Source: Shewanella zhangzhouensis (GTDB lineage Bacteria > Pseudomonadota > Gammaproteobacteria > Enterobacterales > Shewanellaceae). From it: DNA of 64,000 nt. The stretch is from positions 1,672,501-1,736,500 of the forward strand of contig NZ_CP080414.1 of the NCBI RefSeq assembly GCF_019457615.1, in the 5' to 3' direction. Of this stretch, positions 22,373-30,540 are shown piece by piece. Every line of letters starts with the position of its first letter. Positions within the stretch are counted from its first letter, which is position 1. The translations under genes were made by a program, and so were the position numbers. Under the pieces are notes generated by a model. The model saw nothing but the letters and a program-made list of their open reading frames with translations. It was not told where the DNA came from and ran no database searches.

Positions 22373-23908
22373 ATGCAAAACCACACCCAATTACACGACA
22401 TCGGGGTTATCGGCCTGGGTGTCATGGGCAAAAACCTTGCCCTCAATATCGCAGATAATGGCTATCGTGTGGCCGCCTTTGACCTGGACGTTGCCAAGGT
22501 GCGCGCCGCCGTCAGTCAATCCCAGGCCGAAGTTGCCGCCAAGCCTGCACACAGCAAGGCCACAGAGCTGACCGGTGTGGACAGTCTCAAGTCCATGTTG
22601 TGCGCCTTGACTTCGCCCAGACTCCTGTTGTTGTCAGTACCCGCCGGTGCTCCTGTAGACGGCGTTTGCTCGGCACTTATTGATGCCGGTATCAAGCCGG
22701 ATGACATAGTTATCGACACCGGCAACAGTCTGTGGACCGATACCGTCAAGCGCGAGCAGGAATACGCCGGCAAGTTTGTGTTCTTCTCCTCTGCCGTTTC
22801 CGGCGGCGAAGTGGGCGCCCGTTTTGGGCCTTCCCTGATGCCGTCAGGCAAAAAAGACGCCTGGGACAGTGTCGCCCCCATCTGGCGCGCCATTGCTGCC
22901 AAGGTAGATAACACCACGGGTTTGCCCATTGAGCGCTTCGAGCCGGGTAATCCGGTGCTGGAAGGCGAGCCCTGCACCGCTTACATAGGCCCTGCGGGCA
23001 GTGGTCACTACGTGAAGATGGTGCACAACGGCATCGAATACGCCGATATGCAGCTGATTTGTGAAGCGTATCAGTTACTTTCTGATGTGCTGGGGCTGTC
23101 TGCGGTGGAGATTGCCGCCATTTTTGAGCGCTGGAACAGCGGCAAACTCAACAGCTACCTGATGGGAATAAGCGCCGAAGTGCTGCGCCAGACAGATCCG
23201 CTCACCGGCAAGCCGCTGGTGGAAATGATTCTGGACAAGGCCGGTCAGAAGGGCACGGGTTTGTGGACTGCGGTCAGCAGCCTGCAAATCGGTACGCCGG
23301 CACCGACTATCGCCGAAGCGGTATACGCCCGGGCACTGTCGAATCAAAAGGCGCTTCGTACTGAGCTGGCAGACCGTCTCGCCGGCGCTTTGCCACTGCA
23401 GGACATAGATGCGGCTGGTTTTATCGACGAGCTGGAGCAGGCGCTCTTTTGCGCCAAAATTTGCTGTTATGCCCAAGGCTTCCAGCTGATGGCCATGAAC
23501 GCCGCCGAGCAGGGATGGGAGCTCGACTTTGCCGCCATCGCCCGCATTTGGCGCGCCGGTTGTATCATTCGTGCCACCTTCCTGCAGTCCATCACAGAGG
23601 CCTTTGAGGCCGAGCCCAAGCTTGCCAATCTGCTGATGGCGAAAAGTTTTGCCGAGGCGCTGAGCGAGGCCCAGCAGTCCTGGCGCCACCTGGTGTCCAA
23701 GGCTGTACTGGCGGGTGTACCTGCCCCTTGTATCACCTCGGCCCTGGCGTATTACGACGGTTATCGCCGTGAAACCCTGCCCGCCAACCTGCTGCAGGGG
23801 CAGCGTGATTACTTCGGAGCCCACAGCTTTGAGCGTATCGACACCCCAGCGGGTGAAAAATATCACCTCAACTGGAGCAGCACGGCCCGTGATCTGCAAA
23901 AGCTCTAA
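22373..23908 (+). CDS. gnd: 6-phosphogluconate dehydrogenase, decarboxylating
   Basis: This 511-residue enzyme of the oxidative pentose phosphate pathway converts 6-phosphogluconate and NADP to ribulose-5-phosphate and CO2. The N-terminal Rossmann segment is Ile-Gly-Val-Ile-Gly-Leu-Gly-Val-Met-Gly-Lys-Asn-Leu-Ala. The substrate loop Val-Ser-Gly-Gly-Glu-Val-Gly-Ala-Arg-Phe-Gly-Pro-Ser-Leu-Met-Pro lies near residue 142. The catalytic helix with Lys-Met-Val-His-Asn-Gly-Ile-Glu-Tyr lies near 220. It is about 40 residues longer than the E. coli enzyme, with small insertions in the N-terminal domain. It has its own promoter and a terminator on each side, so it is monocistronic. Confidence 0.95.
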   Translation: MQNHTQLHDIGVIGLGVMGKNLALNIADNGYRVAAFDLDVAKVRAAVSQSQAEVAAKPAHSKATELTGVDSLKSMLCALTSPRLLLLSVPAGAPVDGVCSALIDAGIKPDDIVIDTGNSLWTDTVKREQEYAGKFVFFSSAVSGGEVGARFGPSLMPSGKKDAWDSVAPIWRAIAAKVDNTTGLPIERFEPGNPVLEGEPCTAYIGPAGSGHYVKMVHNGIEYADMQLICEAYQLLSDVLGLSAVEIAAIFERWNSGKLNSYLMGISAEVLRQTDPLTGKPLVEMILDKAGQKGTGLWTAVSSLQIGTPAPTIAEAVYARALSNQKALRTELADRLAGALPLQDIDAAGFIDELEQALFCAKICCYAQGFQLMAMNAAEQGWELDFAAIARIWRAGCIIRATFLQSITEAFEAEPKLANLLMAKSFAEALSEAQQSWRHLVSKAVLAGVPAPCITSALAYYDGYRRETLPANLLQGQRDYFGAHSFERIDTPAGEKYHLNWSSTARDLQKL

Positions 23909-23958
23909 TCTGCAAAAGCTCTGAGCAGCTGACGCGCCGCGCGTCACACCATTAAACG

Positions 23959-23985
23959 AAAAGGCTTCCCTCGGGAAGCCTTTTT
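23959..23985. terminator. Bidirectional terminator between gnd and menA
   Basis: AAAAGGCTTCCC and GGGAAGCCTTTTT pair around a 2-base centre. A-runs and T-runs at the two ends allow it to serve both convergent genes. Confidence 0.9.
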
Positions 23986-24009
23986 CATCTTTGACTTACG
24001 ATGCCGCCA

Positions 24010-24891
24010 TCAGGCCTGAGCCGGAATGAGCAGCCCGACGGAAAAGAGTACGCTGAAGACCAGCGTCAGTCTTGCGGTGCGGCCCAGTAAAGGGTTTAAG
24101 GCGCCGCCGCTGGTCTCGCTGAACTCCCGCGACAGGCGTCTGGCAATCACCAGAGACACGCCTGAGAGCAGTACCGGCCAGCCCGGCAGTATGCCCATCA
24201 GAAAACTGCCGATGATTAAGCCAAAGGGCAAATACACCAATGCCTGATACAGCACCCGCGACTGGGCTTCGCCAATACGTACTGCCAGGGTGCGCTTGCC
24301 GGCGCGGGTGTCGGTGCGTATGTCACGGGTGTTGTTTACCAACATAATGGCGGCGTTGAAAAGACCGATTGCCGCACCCAGTATCCAGGCATCCATCGAG
24401 GTGTAGCCCGCCTGCAGATAAAAGCTGCCCACAACGGCCACCAGGCCGAAAAACACGAAGGCTGCCACTTCGCCGAGGCCGTGTGAGGCGAGGGGATAGG
24501 GGCCGCCGCTGTAACAGAGTGCGCCCAAAATGGAGGCGGCGGCGAGCACGGCAATGGGGGCACCACCGTGCCAAATCAGATAGGAGCCGACCGCCAGTGC
24601 TGCAAGCAGGGAGCCTATCATGGCCGCCTTGACTCTGGCCGGGGCTATCAGGCCGCTTTGGGTTACCCGCACAGGGCCCAGGCGCTCTTCGGTATCCACG
24701 CCGCTCTTAAAATCAAAATAGTCATTGGCCAGGTTCACGGCAATTTGCAGCAACAGGGCACAGATCATCGATGCGATGGCAATGGTCACGCTGAAGCTTT
24801 CCAGGCCAAGGGCGAGGGTATTTCCCACCAGGAGTGGGCCGATGGCCGCTGGCAGCGTGCGGGGTCTGATGGCAAGGATCCAGGGATTCAT
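24010..24891 (-). CDS. menA: 1,4-dihydroxy-2-naphthoate polyprenyltransferase MenA
   Basis: This 293-residue UbiA-type membrane enzyme attaches the polyprenyl chain to 1,4-dihydroxy-2-naphthoate in menaquinone synthesis. It starts with the family opening Pro-Trp-Ile-Leu-Ala-Ile-Arg-Pro-Arg-Thr-Leu-Pro-Ala-Ala. The first Asp-rich motif reads Asn-Leu-Ala-Asn-Asp-Tyr-Phe-Asp near residue 60, and a second lies at Asn-Asn-Thr-Arg-Asp near 182. Eight to nine hydrophobic helices are visible. The start at 24891 is chosen because AAGG precedes it and the longer frame adds a non-family leader. Menaquinone is central to anaerobic respiration in Shewanella. Confidence 0.94.
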   Translation of the reverse strand: MNPWILAIRPRTLPAAIGPLLVGNTLALGLESFSVTIAIASMICALLLQIAVNLANDYFDFKSGVDTEERLGPVRVTQSGLIAPARVKAAMIGSLLAALAVGSYLIWHGGAPIAVLAAASILGALCYSGGPYPLASHGLGEVAAFVFFGLVAVVGSFYLQAGYTSMDAWILGAAIGLFNAAIMLVNNTRDIRTDTRAGKRTLAVRIGEAQSRVLYQALVYLPFGLIIGSFLMGILPGWPVLLSGVSLVIARRLSREFSETSGGALNPLLGRTARLTLVFSVLFSVGLLIPAQA

Positions 24892-25107
24892 GGGGGCCTT
24901 TAAAAGATAAAAACGATTGCAGCCCATAGGATAACAAGAATTTCGTTGAAAGTTAGCACAATCGAAAACACGCATTTAGCAGACTGGGACAAGGCGCACA
25001 TCGGCATCGGCGCCTTCGGGTAAATTTGCCGTCAAGGTCAAAGTTTTACCGTTAACGCTGTGCTTTATTTAATCGGCTGTTTGATTTTTGCGCCTAAGGA
25101 AAGCGAG

Positions 25108-26004
25108 ATGCGATTCGATAACCAGTCTGCCCTGATCTCCGGTGCCGCATCCGGTTTGGGCCGCGCTTATGCGCTGGCGCTGGCCGAGCGTGGTGCCAGT
25201 GTCATGCTGATTGATTGCTTGCCAGAGGAGGCCGCAGAAGTACAAAGCCTGCTTCAAACGTTGGACACCACGGGGGCGACCTGCCGCTATTGGTCCGTTG
25301 ATGTGGGGAGTCCCGATGCTATCGAGGCCTGGGGGGCGGAATTTGACGCCACCGGGGCCAATGTGGACTTGCTTATCAATAATGCCGGTATGCACACCCA
25401 TGGCAGCTTCGAGCATCAGTCCATCGCAGATATTCGCCGCCAGTTGCAGGTGGATTTACTGGGCAGCATTGCCCTGACCCATGTGTTGTGGCCGGGCATG
25501 ATGAACAGAGGGTATGGCCGTATTGTGATGTCCACCGGGGTCAGTGGGCTCTATGGTGATCTGCATCAAAGCGCCTTTGCCTGTGGCAAAATGGCGCTCA
25601 TCGGCCTGGTTAATGGCTTGGCCGCCGAAGGGCTTCCCCGCAATATCATGGTCAACAGCCTCTGCCCCCTTGCCCATACCGCCATGACAGATGCTCATCT
25701 GGCGCCTCAGGTCAAACCGCTGTTCTCCAAGGAAATAGTGACGGCTGCCATGTTATTTTTACTGAGCGGGCAGGCGCCCAGCGGCCGACATCTGCTTGCC
25801 GGTGGCGGCAGTATCAGTGAGCTTTGTATTGCCGAACACAGGTATCGTTATTTCGAATCTGAGCTGCGTACCCCCGAAGTGCTCGCTGCCCACTGGCCGG
25901 ATATCGACAATGCCTGGCCCATTCAAAAACACGCCAACGGTGAAGACCAGATCCTCGCCTTTGCCCGACGTGCCGCCCACGAGCAGGGCATTCGACTCGA
26001 CTGA
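25108..26004 (+). CDS. SDR-family protein with Phe in place of the catalytic Tyr
   Basis: This 298-residue protein has the short-chain dehydrogenase Rossmann motif Ser-Gly-Ala-Ala-Ser-Gly-Leu-Gly-Arg-Ala near residue 10, the Asn-Asn-Ala-Gly motif near 90 and the active-site Ser region Met-Ser-Thr-Gly-Val-Ser-Gly near 140. Where the family has Tyr-x-x-x-Lys it reads Phe-Ala-Cys-Gly-Lys, so the catalytic Tyr is absent. It may be a weak or non-enzymatic member, or use another acid. A C-terminal extension of about 60 residues follows the usual SDR end. The start is set at 25108 by the AAGGA ribosome site. It lies 65 bases before tesB on the same strand, which hints at a lipid role. Confidence 0.82.
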   Translation: MRFDNQSALISGAASGLGRAYALALAERGASVMLIDCLPEEAAEVQSLLQTLDTTGATCRYWSVDVGSPDAIEAWGAEFDATGANVDLLINNAGMHTHGSFEHQSIADIRRQLQVDLLGSIALTHVLWPGMMNRGYGRIVMSTGVSGLYGDLHQSAFACGKMALIGLVNGLAAEGLPRNIMVNSLCPLAHTAMTDAHLAPQVKPLFSKEIVTAAMLFLLSGQAPSGRHLLAGGGSISELCIAEHRYRYFESELRTPEVLAAHWPDIDNAWPIQKHANGEDQILAFARRAAHEQGIRLD

Positions 26005-26069
26005 GACTCGCCAGAGTATGGCGCTTTTTGTTACTCTCTTGGCAATTGACCTTAAATCAGAGAGATAAC

Positions 26070-26939
26070 ATGAGTCAGGTATTGAACGATCTATTGTCAC
26101 TGCTGACCCTCGAAACCCTGGAGATTGGACTTTATCGTGGTCAGAGCCAGGATCTGGGCTTTGGTCATGTCTTCGGCGGCCAGGTGATGGGGCAGGCCCT
26201 GAGTGCCGCCAGGGAAACCGTTGAGCCAACACGCAAGGTCCATTCACTTCACAGCTATTTTTTGCGCGCAGGCGATGAGTCTCTCCCCATAGTGTATGAC
26301 GTGGAAATCATGCGCGACGGTGGTTCTTTCAGTGCCCGTCGGGTAAAAGCCGTGCAAAAAGGCCGGCCGATTTTTTACATGACCTGCTCCTTTCAGGGCG
26401 AAGAAGACGGGTTTTCCCATCAGATAAGTATGCCGGATGTACCGGGGCCTGAGGGACTGCTCAACCAACAGGAATTGGCAGTGACCCTAAGGGACAAAAT
26501 TCCCGAAAAAATGCTGGAGAAGTTTATGGCCGATGCGCCCATCGAGATGCGCATCGTTGACCCTGTCAGTCCGGTGGCGCCGCGCTCCCGGGAGCCGGTG
26601 CGCCACGTTTGGCTGCGTGCCAATGGTAAGGTGGAAGGCGACAGCCATGTGCACGATGCGCTTCTCGCCTATGCCTCTGATTTCAACTTTTTGGTGACGG
26701 CCGCTCAGCCACACGGGGTATCCTTTTTGACCCCGGGCATGCGTATGGCCACCATCGACCATGCCATGTGGTTCCATCGCCACTTGGATATGAATGATTG
26801 GCTGCTATACAGTATCGATAGCCCCAATGCCAGCGGTGGCCGCGGTTTTGTAAAAGGACATTTTTTCAATCGCCGGGGTGAGCTGGTGGCGTCTGCAACC
26901 CAGGAAGGATTGATGCGCATGAAGAAGGACAGCAACTGA
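26070..26939 (+). CDS. tesB: Acyl-CoA thioesterase II
   Basis: This 289-residue double-hotdog thioesterase hydrolyses medium- and long-chain acyl-CoA. It carries the TesB motifs Val-Phe-Gly-Gly-Gln-Val-Met-Gly-Gln-Ala near residue 33, Ser-Leu-His-Ser-Tyr-Phe-Leu-Arg-Ala-Gly near 58, and the C-terminal Ala-Thr-Ile-Asp-His-Ala-Met-Trp-Phe-His near 230 with the catalytic Asp. Its stop overlaps the ATG of the next gene (lipoprotein) by one base, so the two are translationally linked. Confidence 0.95.
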   Translation: MSQVLNDLLSLLTLETLEIGLYRGQSQDLGFGHVFGGQVMGQALSAARETVEPTRKVHSLHSYFLRAGDESLPIVYDVEIMRDGGSFSARRVKAVQKGRPIFYMTCSFQGEEDGFSHQISMPDVPGPEGLLNQQELAVTLRDKIPEKMLEKFMADAPIEMRIVDPVSPVAPRSREPVRHVWLRANGKVEGDSHVHDALLAYASDFNFLVTAAQPHGVSFLTPGMRMATIDHAMWFHRHLDMNDWLLYSIDSPNASGGRGFVKGHFFNRRGELVASATQEGLMRMKKDSN

Positions 26940-27346
26940 TGTGGAACAAATTTGCCAAAGCGGCCCGGGCCATGGTCGCCCTGAGTATGCTCGGCGCTCT
27001 GAGTGCCTGTGTGACGGTGGAAGAACCTAAACCCATTATCATCAATGGTGCGGCGGGTTATCTGGAGTCTGTGGTGCTGCCGCCAAACAGTTCTATCACC
27101 ATAGCTGTGATAGATCTGGACACCCCCGGCATTATCATCGCCCAGAAAACCTTTAATGTGGTGCGGGCGCCAGTGCCCTTTAAGTTTATATTGCCGGCCG
27201 AGTCTATCAGCAGCAATGTCAACTACGGCGTGGTGGCACTTATCAAACACAATAACCAGGTGATTTTTCAGACCTACGACCGCTTCCCGGTGATCCATAA
27301 CAACAAGTTCACCACCGAAGTGGTGATGAAGCCTGTTGGCAGGTAA
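26939..27346 (+). CDS. YbaY-type lipoprotein, first copy
   Basis: This 135-residue protein starts with a lipoprotein signal peptide ending in the lipobox Leu-Ser-Ala-Cys near residue 23. The mature part is a single beta-rich domain of the YbaY type, with Leu-Pro-Pro-Asn-Ser-Ser-Ile-Thr-Ile-Ala-Val-Ile-Asp-Leu near residue 47. In E. coli ybaY also neighbours tesB, so the linkage is conserved. The role is unknown; it is probably anchored in the outer membrane facing the periplasm. A second, shorter homologue occurs at 30069. Confidence 0.85.
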   Translation: MWNKFAKAARAMVALSMLGALSACVTVEEPKPIIINGAAGYLESVVLPPNSSITIAVIDLDTPGIIIAQKTFNVVRAPVPFKFILPAESISSNVNYGVVALIKHNNQVIFQTYDRFPVIHNNKFTTEVVMKPVGR

Positions 27347-27352
27347 TCATCG

Positions 27353-27946
27353 GTGTCATCAGAGGCTGCTTGCCCTGACATGGATCCCTGTGCCATGAGG
27401 CTGTCCACTGCGCTTGCCAGCCTGCTGCGTGACGATGATTCGGCAATGGCCTGCCTGAAAGCGGCCCGAGAGGTGATGACCGAGGCCGGTATCGGGGAGT
27501 ATCTGCTGGCGGCCGGTTTTGTGCGCCAGCGGGTGTGGGATAGCCTCCATGGTATGGAGACCCGTCAGCTTGCCGACGTTGACCTGATTTACTGGGGGGC
27601 AGGGGAGAGAGCGCTGGAGCAGCGGCTTACTGAGGCACTCGGTGCCAGACTTGCCGCAATCCCCTGGGAAGTGAAAGATCAGCGCCGTATGCACTTGCGC
27701 CACGGCGATGCTCCCTACCGTAATTTGGTGGACGCCATGGCCGCCTGGCCTGAGCAGGAAACCGCCGTTGGCGTCAGGCTGACCCATGAGGATACATTTC
27801 ACATCGAATCAGCCTGGGGGCTCGAGTCCCTCTATGCCCTTAAACTCACACCATCCCCGCGGCGGCCGATTGATGTGTTCTGGCAACGGGTCCGCTCAAA
27901 AGGCTGGCTTGAGCATTACCCAAGGTTGCAACTCGTTAAACCATAA
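27353..27946 (+). CDS. Nucleotidyltransferase-like protein (COG3575 type)
   Basis: This 197-residue protein belongs to the nucleotidyltransferase-fold family that includes COG3575. The segment Ala-Gly-Phe-Val-Arg-Gln-Arg-Val-Trp-Asp near residue 56 and the acidic motif Leu-Ala-Asp-Val-Asp-Leu-Ile-Tyr-Trp near 76 fit the family's helix and metal-binding Asp pair. The substrate is unknown. It follows the lipoprotein by six bases, so it is likely the third gene of the tesB transcript. Confidence 0.75.
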   Translation: MSSEAACPDMDPCAMRLSTALASLLRDDDSAMACLKAAREVMTEAGIGEYLLAAGFVRQRVWDSLHGMETRQLADVDLIYWGAGERALEQRLTEALGARLAAIPWEVKDQRRMHLRHGDAPYRNLVDAMAAWPEQETAVGVRLTHEDTFHIESAWGLESLYALKLTPSPRRPIDVFWQRVRSKGWLEHYPRLQLVKP

Positions 27947-28478
27947 ACCGGCCCGGCATTCTCCACTCAGGAAACATAGCGCCGGCCCCTGTGATGTTCT
28001 CCCGCTGGCGCTATAGCAGGCGTGCACACGCACTCCTGATCCATACCCTGTTCTCATCCTGGCGATTTACCTCGCTCCCTCAGCTCAATCGATGAATTGC
28101 CCGCAAAACCGGATGGCAAACTCTGGGTTTGAACCGGACAGCTATCAGGCTCGCTCTCAACCCAAAACCAGGCTTTCAGGCATTTTGTCTTCGCCGAGCC
28201 GTGAATGCTTAGACCTCTAACCTAGTGAACCCGATTGGGCGTGATCAGGCTTATCTTGCTGAAGGTCCTGTGACGATGACAACACAATCTTGCTGAGCAA
28301 CAAGACAAAATGCACTAAAAGCGTGAGCGCGATCGCGCTCTTGTTACCCCGAAGTGGGTATCACACGGCGGTGTTGATTTGGATCAAGAAAGTTAACGAC
28401 CTGCTCTGGCAGGCTAGGCCTCAATTGTTACGGACGTAACAGAAAATAACAAAGCCCACGTGGTTAATGGAGTAAATG
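27947..28478. other. Long gap before ompW; no gene, regulatory sequence at right end
   Basis: This stretch of about 530 bases has no supported gene. It holds a perfect 16-bp palindrome GAGCGCGATCGCGCTC at 28325-28340 and the FNR-type box at 28374. The left part shows nothing recognisable. A long leader or a small RNA is possible but unsupported. Confidence 0.5.
28374..28387 (+). promoter_or_regulatory. FNR/EtrA box upstream of ompW
   Basis: TTGATTTGGATCAA matches the FNR consensus TTGAT-N4-ATCAA exactly. It lies about 90 bases before the ompW start. In Shewanella the FNR homologue EtrA uses this motif, and ompW is FNR-activated in E. coli. Confidence 0.8.
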
Positions 28479-29120
28479 ATGAAGAAATCCTATCTTTCCG
28501 GTCTGATCGCTGCCTCCCTGCTGTCTGTTGTTTCTGCCTCTGCCCTTGCTCACCAGGCCGGCGATATTATCGTACGCGCCGGTGCTGTTGTTGTTGCCCC
28601 CAATGAGTCCAGCCCTGTCGTAGCCGACGTAGCGGAATTTGGCGTGAGCAACAATACTCAGCTGGGCCTGAACTTCGGTTACATGCTGACTGACAACTGG
28701 GCTATCGAGCTGCTGGCTGCTACTCCATTCACCCACGATGTGTCTCTGGGCGTGCTGGGCAAGATTGCCGAAACCAAGCACCTGCCACCGACTCTGGTTG
28801 CCCAATACTACTTTGGCAACGCCAATTCTGCCTTCCGCCCTTACGTGGGTGTGGGTGTGAACTACACCAACTTTTTTGACACCGAATTCACCAACGATTT
28901 GGACGGTGCCCTGACCGATCTGAGTCTGTCCACTTCAGTGGGTTGGGCCGCACAGGTAGGCTTTGACTACAGCTTCAACAAAAACTGGATGCTGAACGCC
29001 TCTGTGTGGTACGCCGACATCAGCACAGACGTGAAATTTAACCTGGGTGATGCCCCTGTTGTGGTTGAAACCGATATCGACCCATGGGTATACATGGTGA
29101 GTGTGGGTTACAAGTTCTAA
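28479..29120 (+). CDS. ompW: OmpW-family outer membrane protein
   Basis: This protein of about 213 residues has a signal peptide (Lys-Lys-Ser-Tyr-Leu...Ala-Leu-Ala, cleaved near residue 23). An eight-stranded beta barrel of the OmpW type follows: it opens with Ala-Gly-Asp-Ile-Ile-Val-Arg-Ala-Gly, contains Ile-Glu-Leu-Leu-Ala-Ala-Thr-Pro-Phe near residue 72, and closes with Val-Ser-Val-Gly-Tyr-Lys-Phe, a terminal Phe as needed for barrel assembly. OmpW forms a narrow hydrophobic channel in the outer membrane. The second of two ATGs is chosen because GGAG lies six bases before it. The upstream FNR box suggests anaerobic control. Confidence 0.93.
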   Translation: MKKSYLSGLIAASLLSVVSASALAHQAGDIIVRAGAVVVAPNESSPVVADVAEFGVSNNTQLGLNFGYMLTDNWAIELLAATPFTHDVSLGVLGKIAETKHLPPTLVAQYYFGNANSAFRPYVGVGVNYTNFFDTEFTNDLDGALTDLSLSTSVGWAAQVGFDYSFNKNWMLNASVWYADISTDVKFNLGDAPVVVETDIDPWVYMVSVGYKF

Positions 29121-29150
29121 GGTTGTCCCTTCCCTGCCAAACCTTGGATG

Positions 29151-29179
29151 AAAAAAGGCGCCCACCGGGCGCCTTTTTT
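29151..29179. terminator. Bidirectional terminator between ompW and the SDR gene
   Basis: AAAAAAGGCGCCC and GGGCGCCTTTTTT pair around a 3-base loop. It lies between the stops of the two convergent genes and suits both. Confidence 0.9.
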
Positions 29180-29206
29180 ATGCGGATTACTCAAGGGGTA
29201 GCAGTA

Positions 29207-29947
29207 TTAATGCTTGCCTTTTTTCTTCCAGTGGCGGGTGTTGTAGATGTATTCCGGCAGCAAACGTATCAGCCAGGCCACCAAGGCCCAGCGGCGGGTG
29301 ATATAGGCGCGGCGTTTACCTTTTTTCAGTGCCCGTAAAATTTGCCCGGCGACTTTTGGCAGCGGCTGTAACCAAAAGCGGCTCTGCTGCATGGCGGCCT
29401 TGTCCAGCAAGCCCAGCTGCAGATCGGTAATGGTGATGGGTAACTTCAGCCGCTGGGCATGCATGGATAAACCTTCGAGGTAGTTTTGTGCAAAGGCTTT
29501 GGATGCGTGGTAGGCCACGGCAGGGCCACCGCGCTGACCGGCGATGGAATTGATGGCAGCCAGTTGTCCGTACCCTTGCTGGCGCAGTAATCTGAATGCC
29601 GTGTTGCAAATCAGCGCAAAGCCCTGCACGTTAACCTTGATAATGTCGGCTTCTATCTGCCAGGGCAGGTCAGGGTGGTAGGTATTGAGGCCGGTATTGA
29701 CCAACACCAGATGCGCGCCGCCCATACGCTGCCACAGGTTTTCAAAGGCTGCCATGGCGCCGTCGGGGTCTGTGATGGGTAAGGCTTCCACCTCAACAGT
29801 GCCACCGAGGGACTGGATAAATTCCGTCATCTGTTCTGGATCGGGCACCAGGACGCCCACTCGGGTGCCTTCCTGTGTGAGCTGGGTCACTAATTCGCGG
29901 CCAAGGTGTGAGCTGGCGCCCACAATTATTGCAGTTGCTTGAGTCAT
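29207..29947 (-). CDS. SDR-family oxidoreductase
   Basis: This 246-residue short-chain dehydrogenase has the cofactor motif Gly-Ala-Ser-Ser-His-Leu-Gly-Arg-Glu near residue 9, the active-site Ser in Ile-Asn-Ser-Ile-Ala-Gly-Gln-Arg, and an intact Tyr-His-Ala-Ser-Lys catalytic pair near 152. A basic C-terminal tail with Lys-Lys-Gly-Lys-Arg-Arg and a hydrophobic stretch (Trp-Ala-Leu-Val-Ala-Trp-Leu-Ile) may contact the membrane. The start at 29947 gives a standard SDR N terminus; no clear ribosome site was seen. The substrate is unknown. Confidence 0.85.
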   Translation of the reverse strand: MTQATAIIVGASSHLGRELVTQLTQEGTRVGVLVPDPEQMTEFIQSLGGTVEVEALPITDPDGAMAAFENLWQRMGGAHLVLVNTGLNTYHPDLPWQIEADIIKVNVQGFALICNTAFRLLRQQGYGQLAAINSIAGQRGGPAVAYHASKAFAQNYLEGLSMHAQRLKLPITITDLQLGLLDKAAMQQSRFWLQPLPKVAGQILRALKKGKRRAYITRRWALVAWLIRLLPEYIYNTRHWKKKGKH

Positions 29948-30025
29948 AAGGATATTCAGCAAAAGTACAGGGCTACCATGATAGGGTGAAAGCCCATGCT
30001 GAACAAGATTCAAACTTGGATGTAT

Positions 30026-30041
30026 AGACATCCAGAAGTCT
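30026..30041 (+). promoter_or_regulatory. MetJ operator (two adjacent met boxes)
   Basis: AGACATCC followed directly by AGAAGTCT matches two tandem 8-bp met boxes (consensus AGACGTCT) at 5 or 6 of 8 positions each. It lies 28 bases before the lipoprotein gene that precedes metA, so repression by MetJ with S-adenosylmethionine would cover both genes. Confidence 0.75.
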
Positions 30042-30068
30042 TTATGTATGATTTAGGAGAATATCACC

Positions 30069-30479
30069 ATGAAGAAATGGCTATTGAGTGTTGCCCTGCC
30101 GATGGCGGCATTGGTGGGGGCGGTTGGACTGGGTGGATGTGCCAGCAGTGCCGACGATGTGGAGATAAGCGGCAGCGTCTGGTTCCGGGAGCGCATCGCT
30201 TTGCCTGTTGATGCAGTGTTGACGGTTCAGGTGCAGGACGTTTCCCGTATGGATGTGGCGGCAGAGGTGCTGGGTGAGTTGAAGGTGCCTGTCACCGCCG
30301 TGCCCAAGGACTTTGCGCTGCGTTTTAAGCCGGACACGTTTAAGCAGGGCCACACCTACGCGGTGGGCGCACGTATCACCCAGGGCGATAAACTGCTGTT
30401 TATCAACACCCAAAGCTACAGAGTGGATTTCACACAGCCTACCGGCATGTCGGTAAGGCTGGACAGTGTGGGGCGCTGA
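30069..30479 (+). CDS. YbaY-type lipoprotein, second copy, upstream of metA
   Basis: This 136-residue protein has a lipoprotein signal peptide ending in Leu-Gly-Gly-Cys near residue 24. The beta-rich YbaY-like domain follows, with Ile-Ala-Leu-Pro-Val-Asp-Ala-Val-Leu-Thr-Val-Gln-Val-Gln-Asp near residue 45 and an ending Val-Arg-Leu-Asp-Ser-Val-Gly-Arg that matches the Lys-Pro-Val-Gly-Arg end of the first copy. AGGAGA lies nine bases before ATG. It sits between a MetJ operator and metA, 61 bases upstream of metA, so it may be expressed under methionine limitation. Its function is unknown. Confidence 0.85.
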   Translation: MKKWLLSVALPMAALVGAVGLGGCASSADDVEISGSVWFRERIALPVDAVLTVQVQDVSRMDVAAEVLGELKVPVTAVPKDFALRFKPDTFKQGHTYAVGARITQGDKLLFINTQSYRVDFTQPTGMSVRLDSVGR

Positions 30480-30540
30480 GCCGGGGTAAGTTTTACACTT
30501 ACCGGCATCGCCCCGGAGTTAATCAAGGGAGAGGCGCAGT

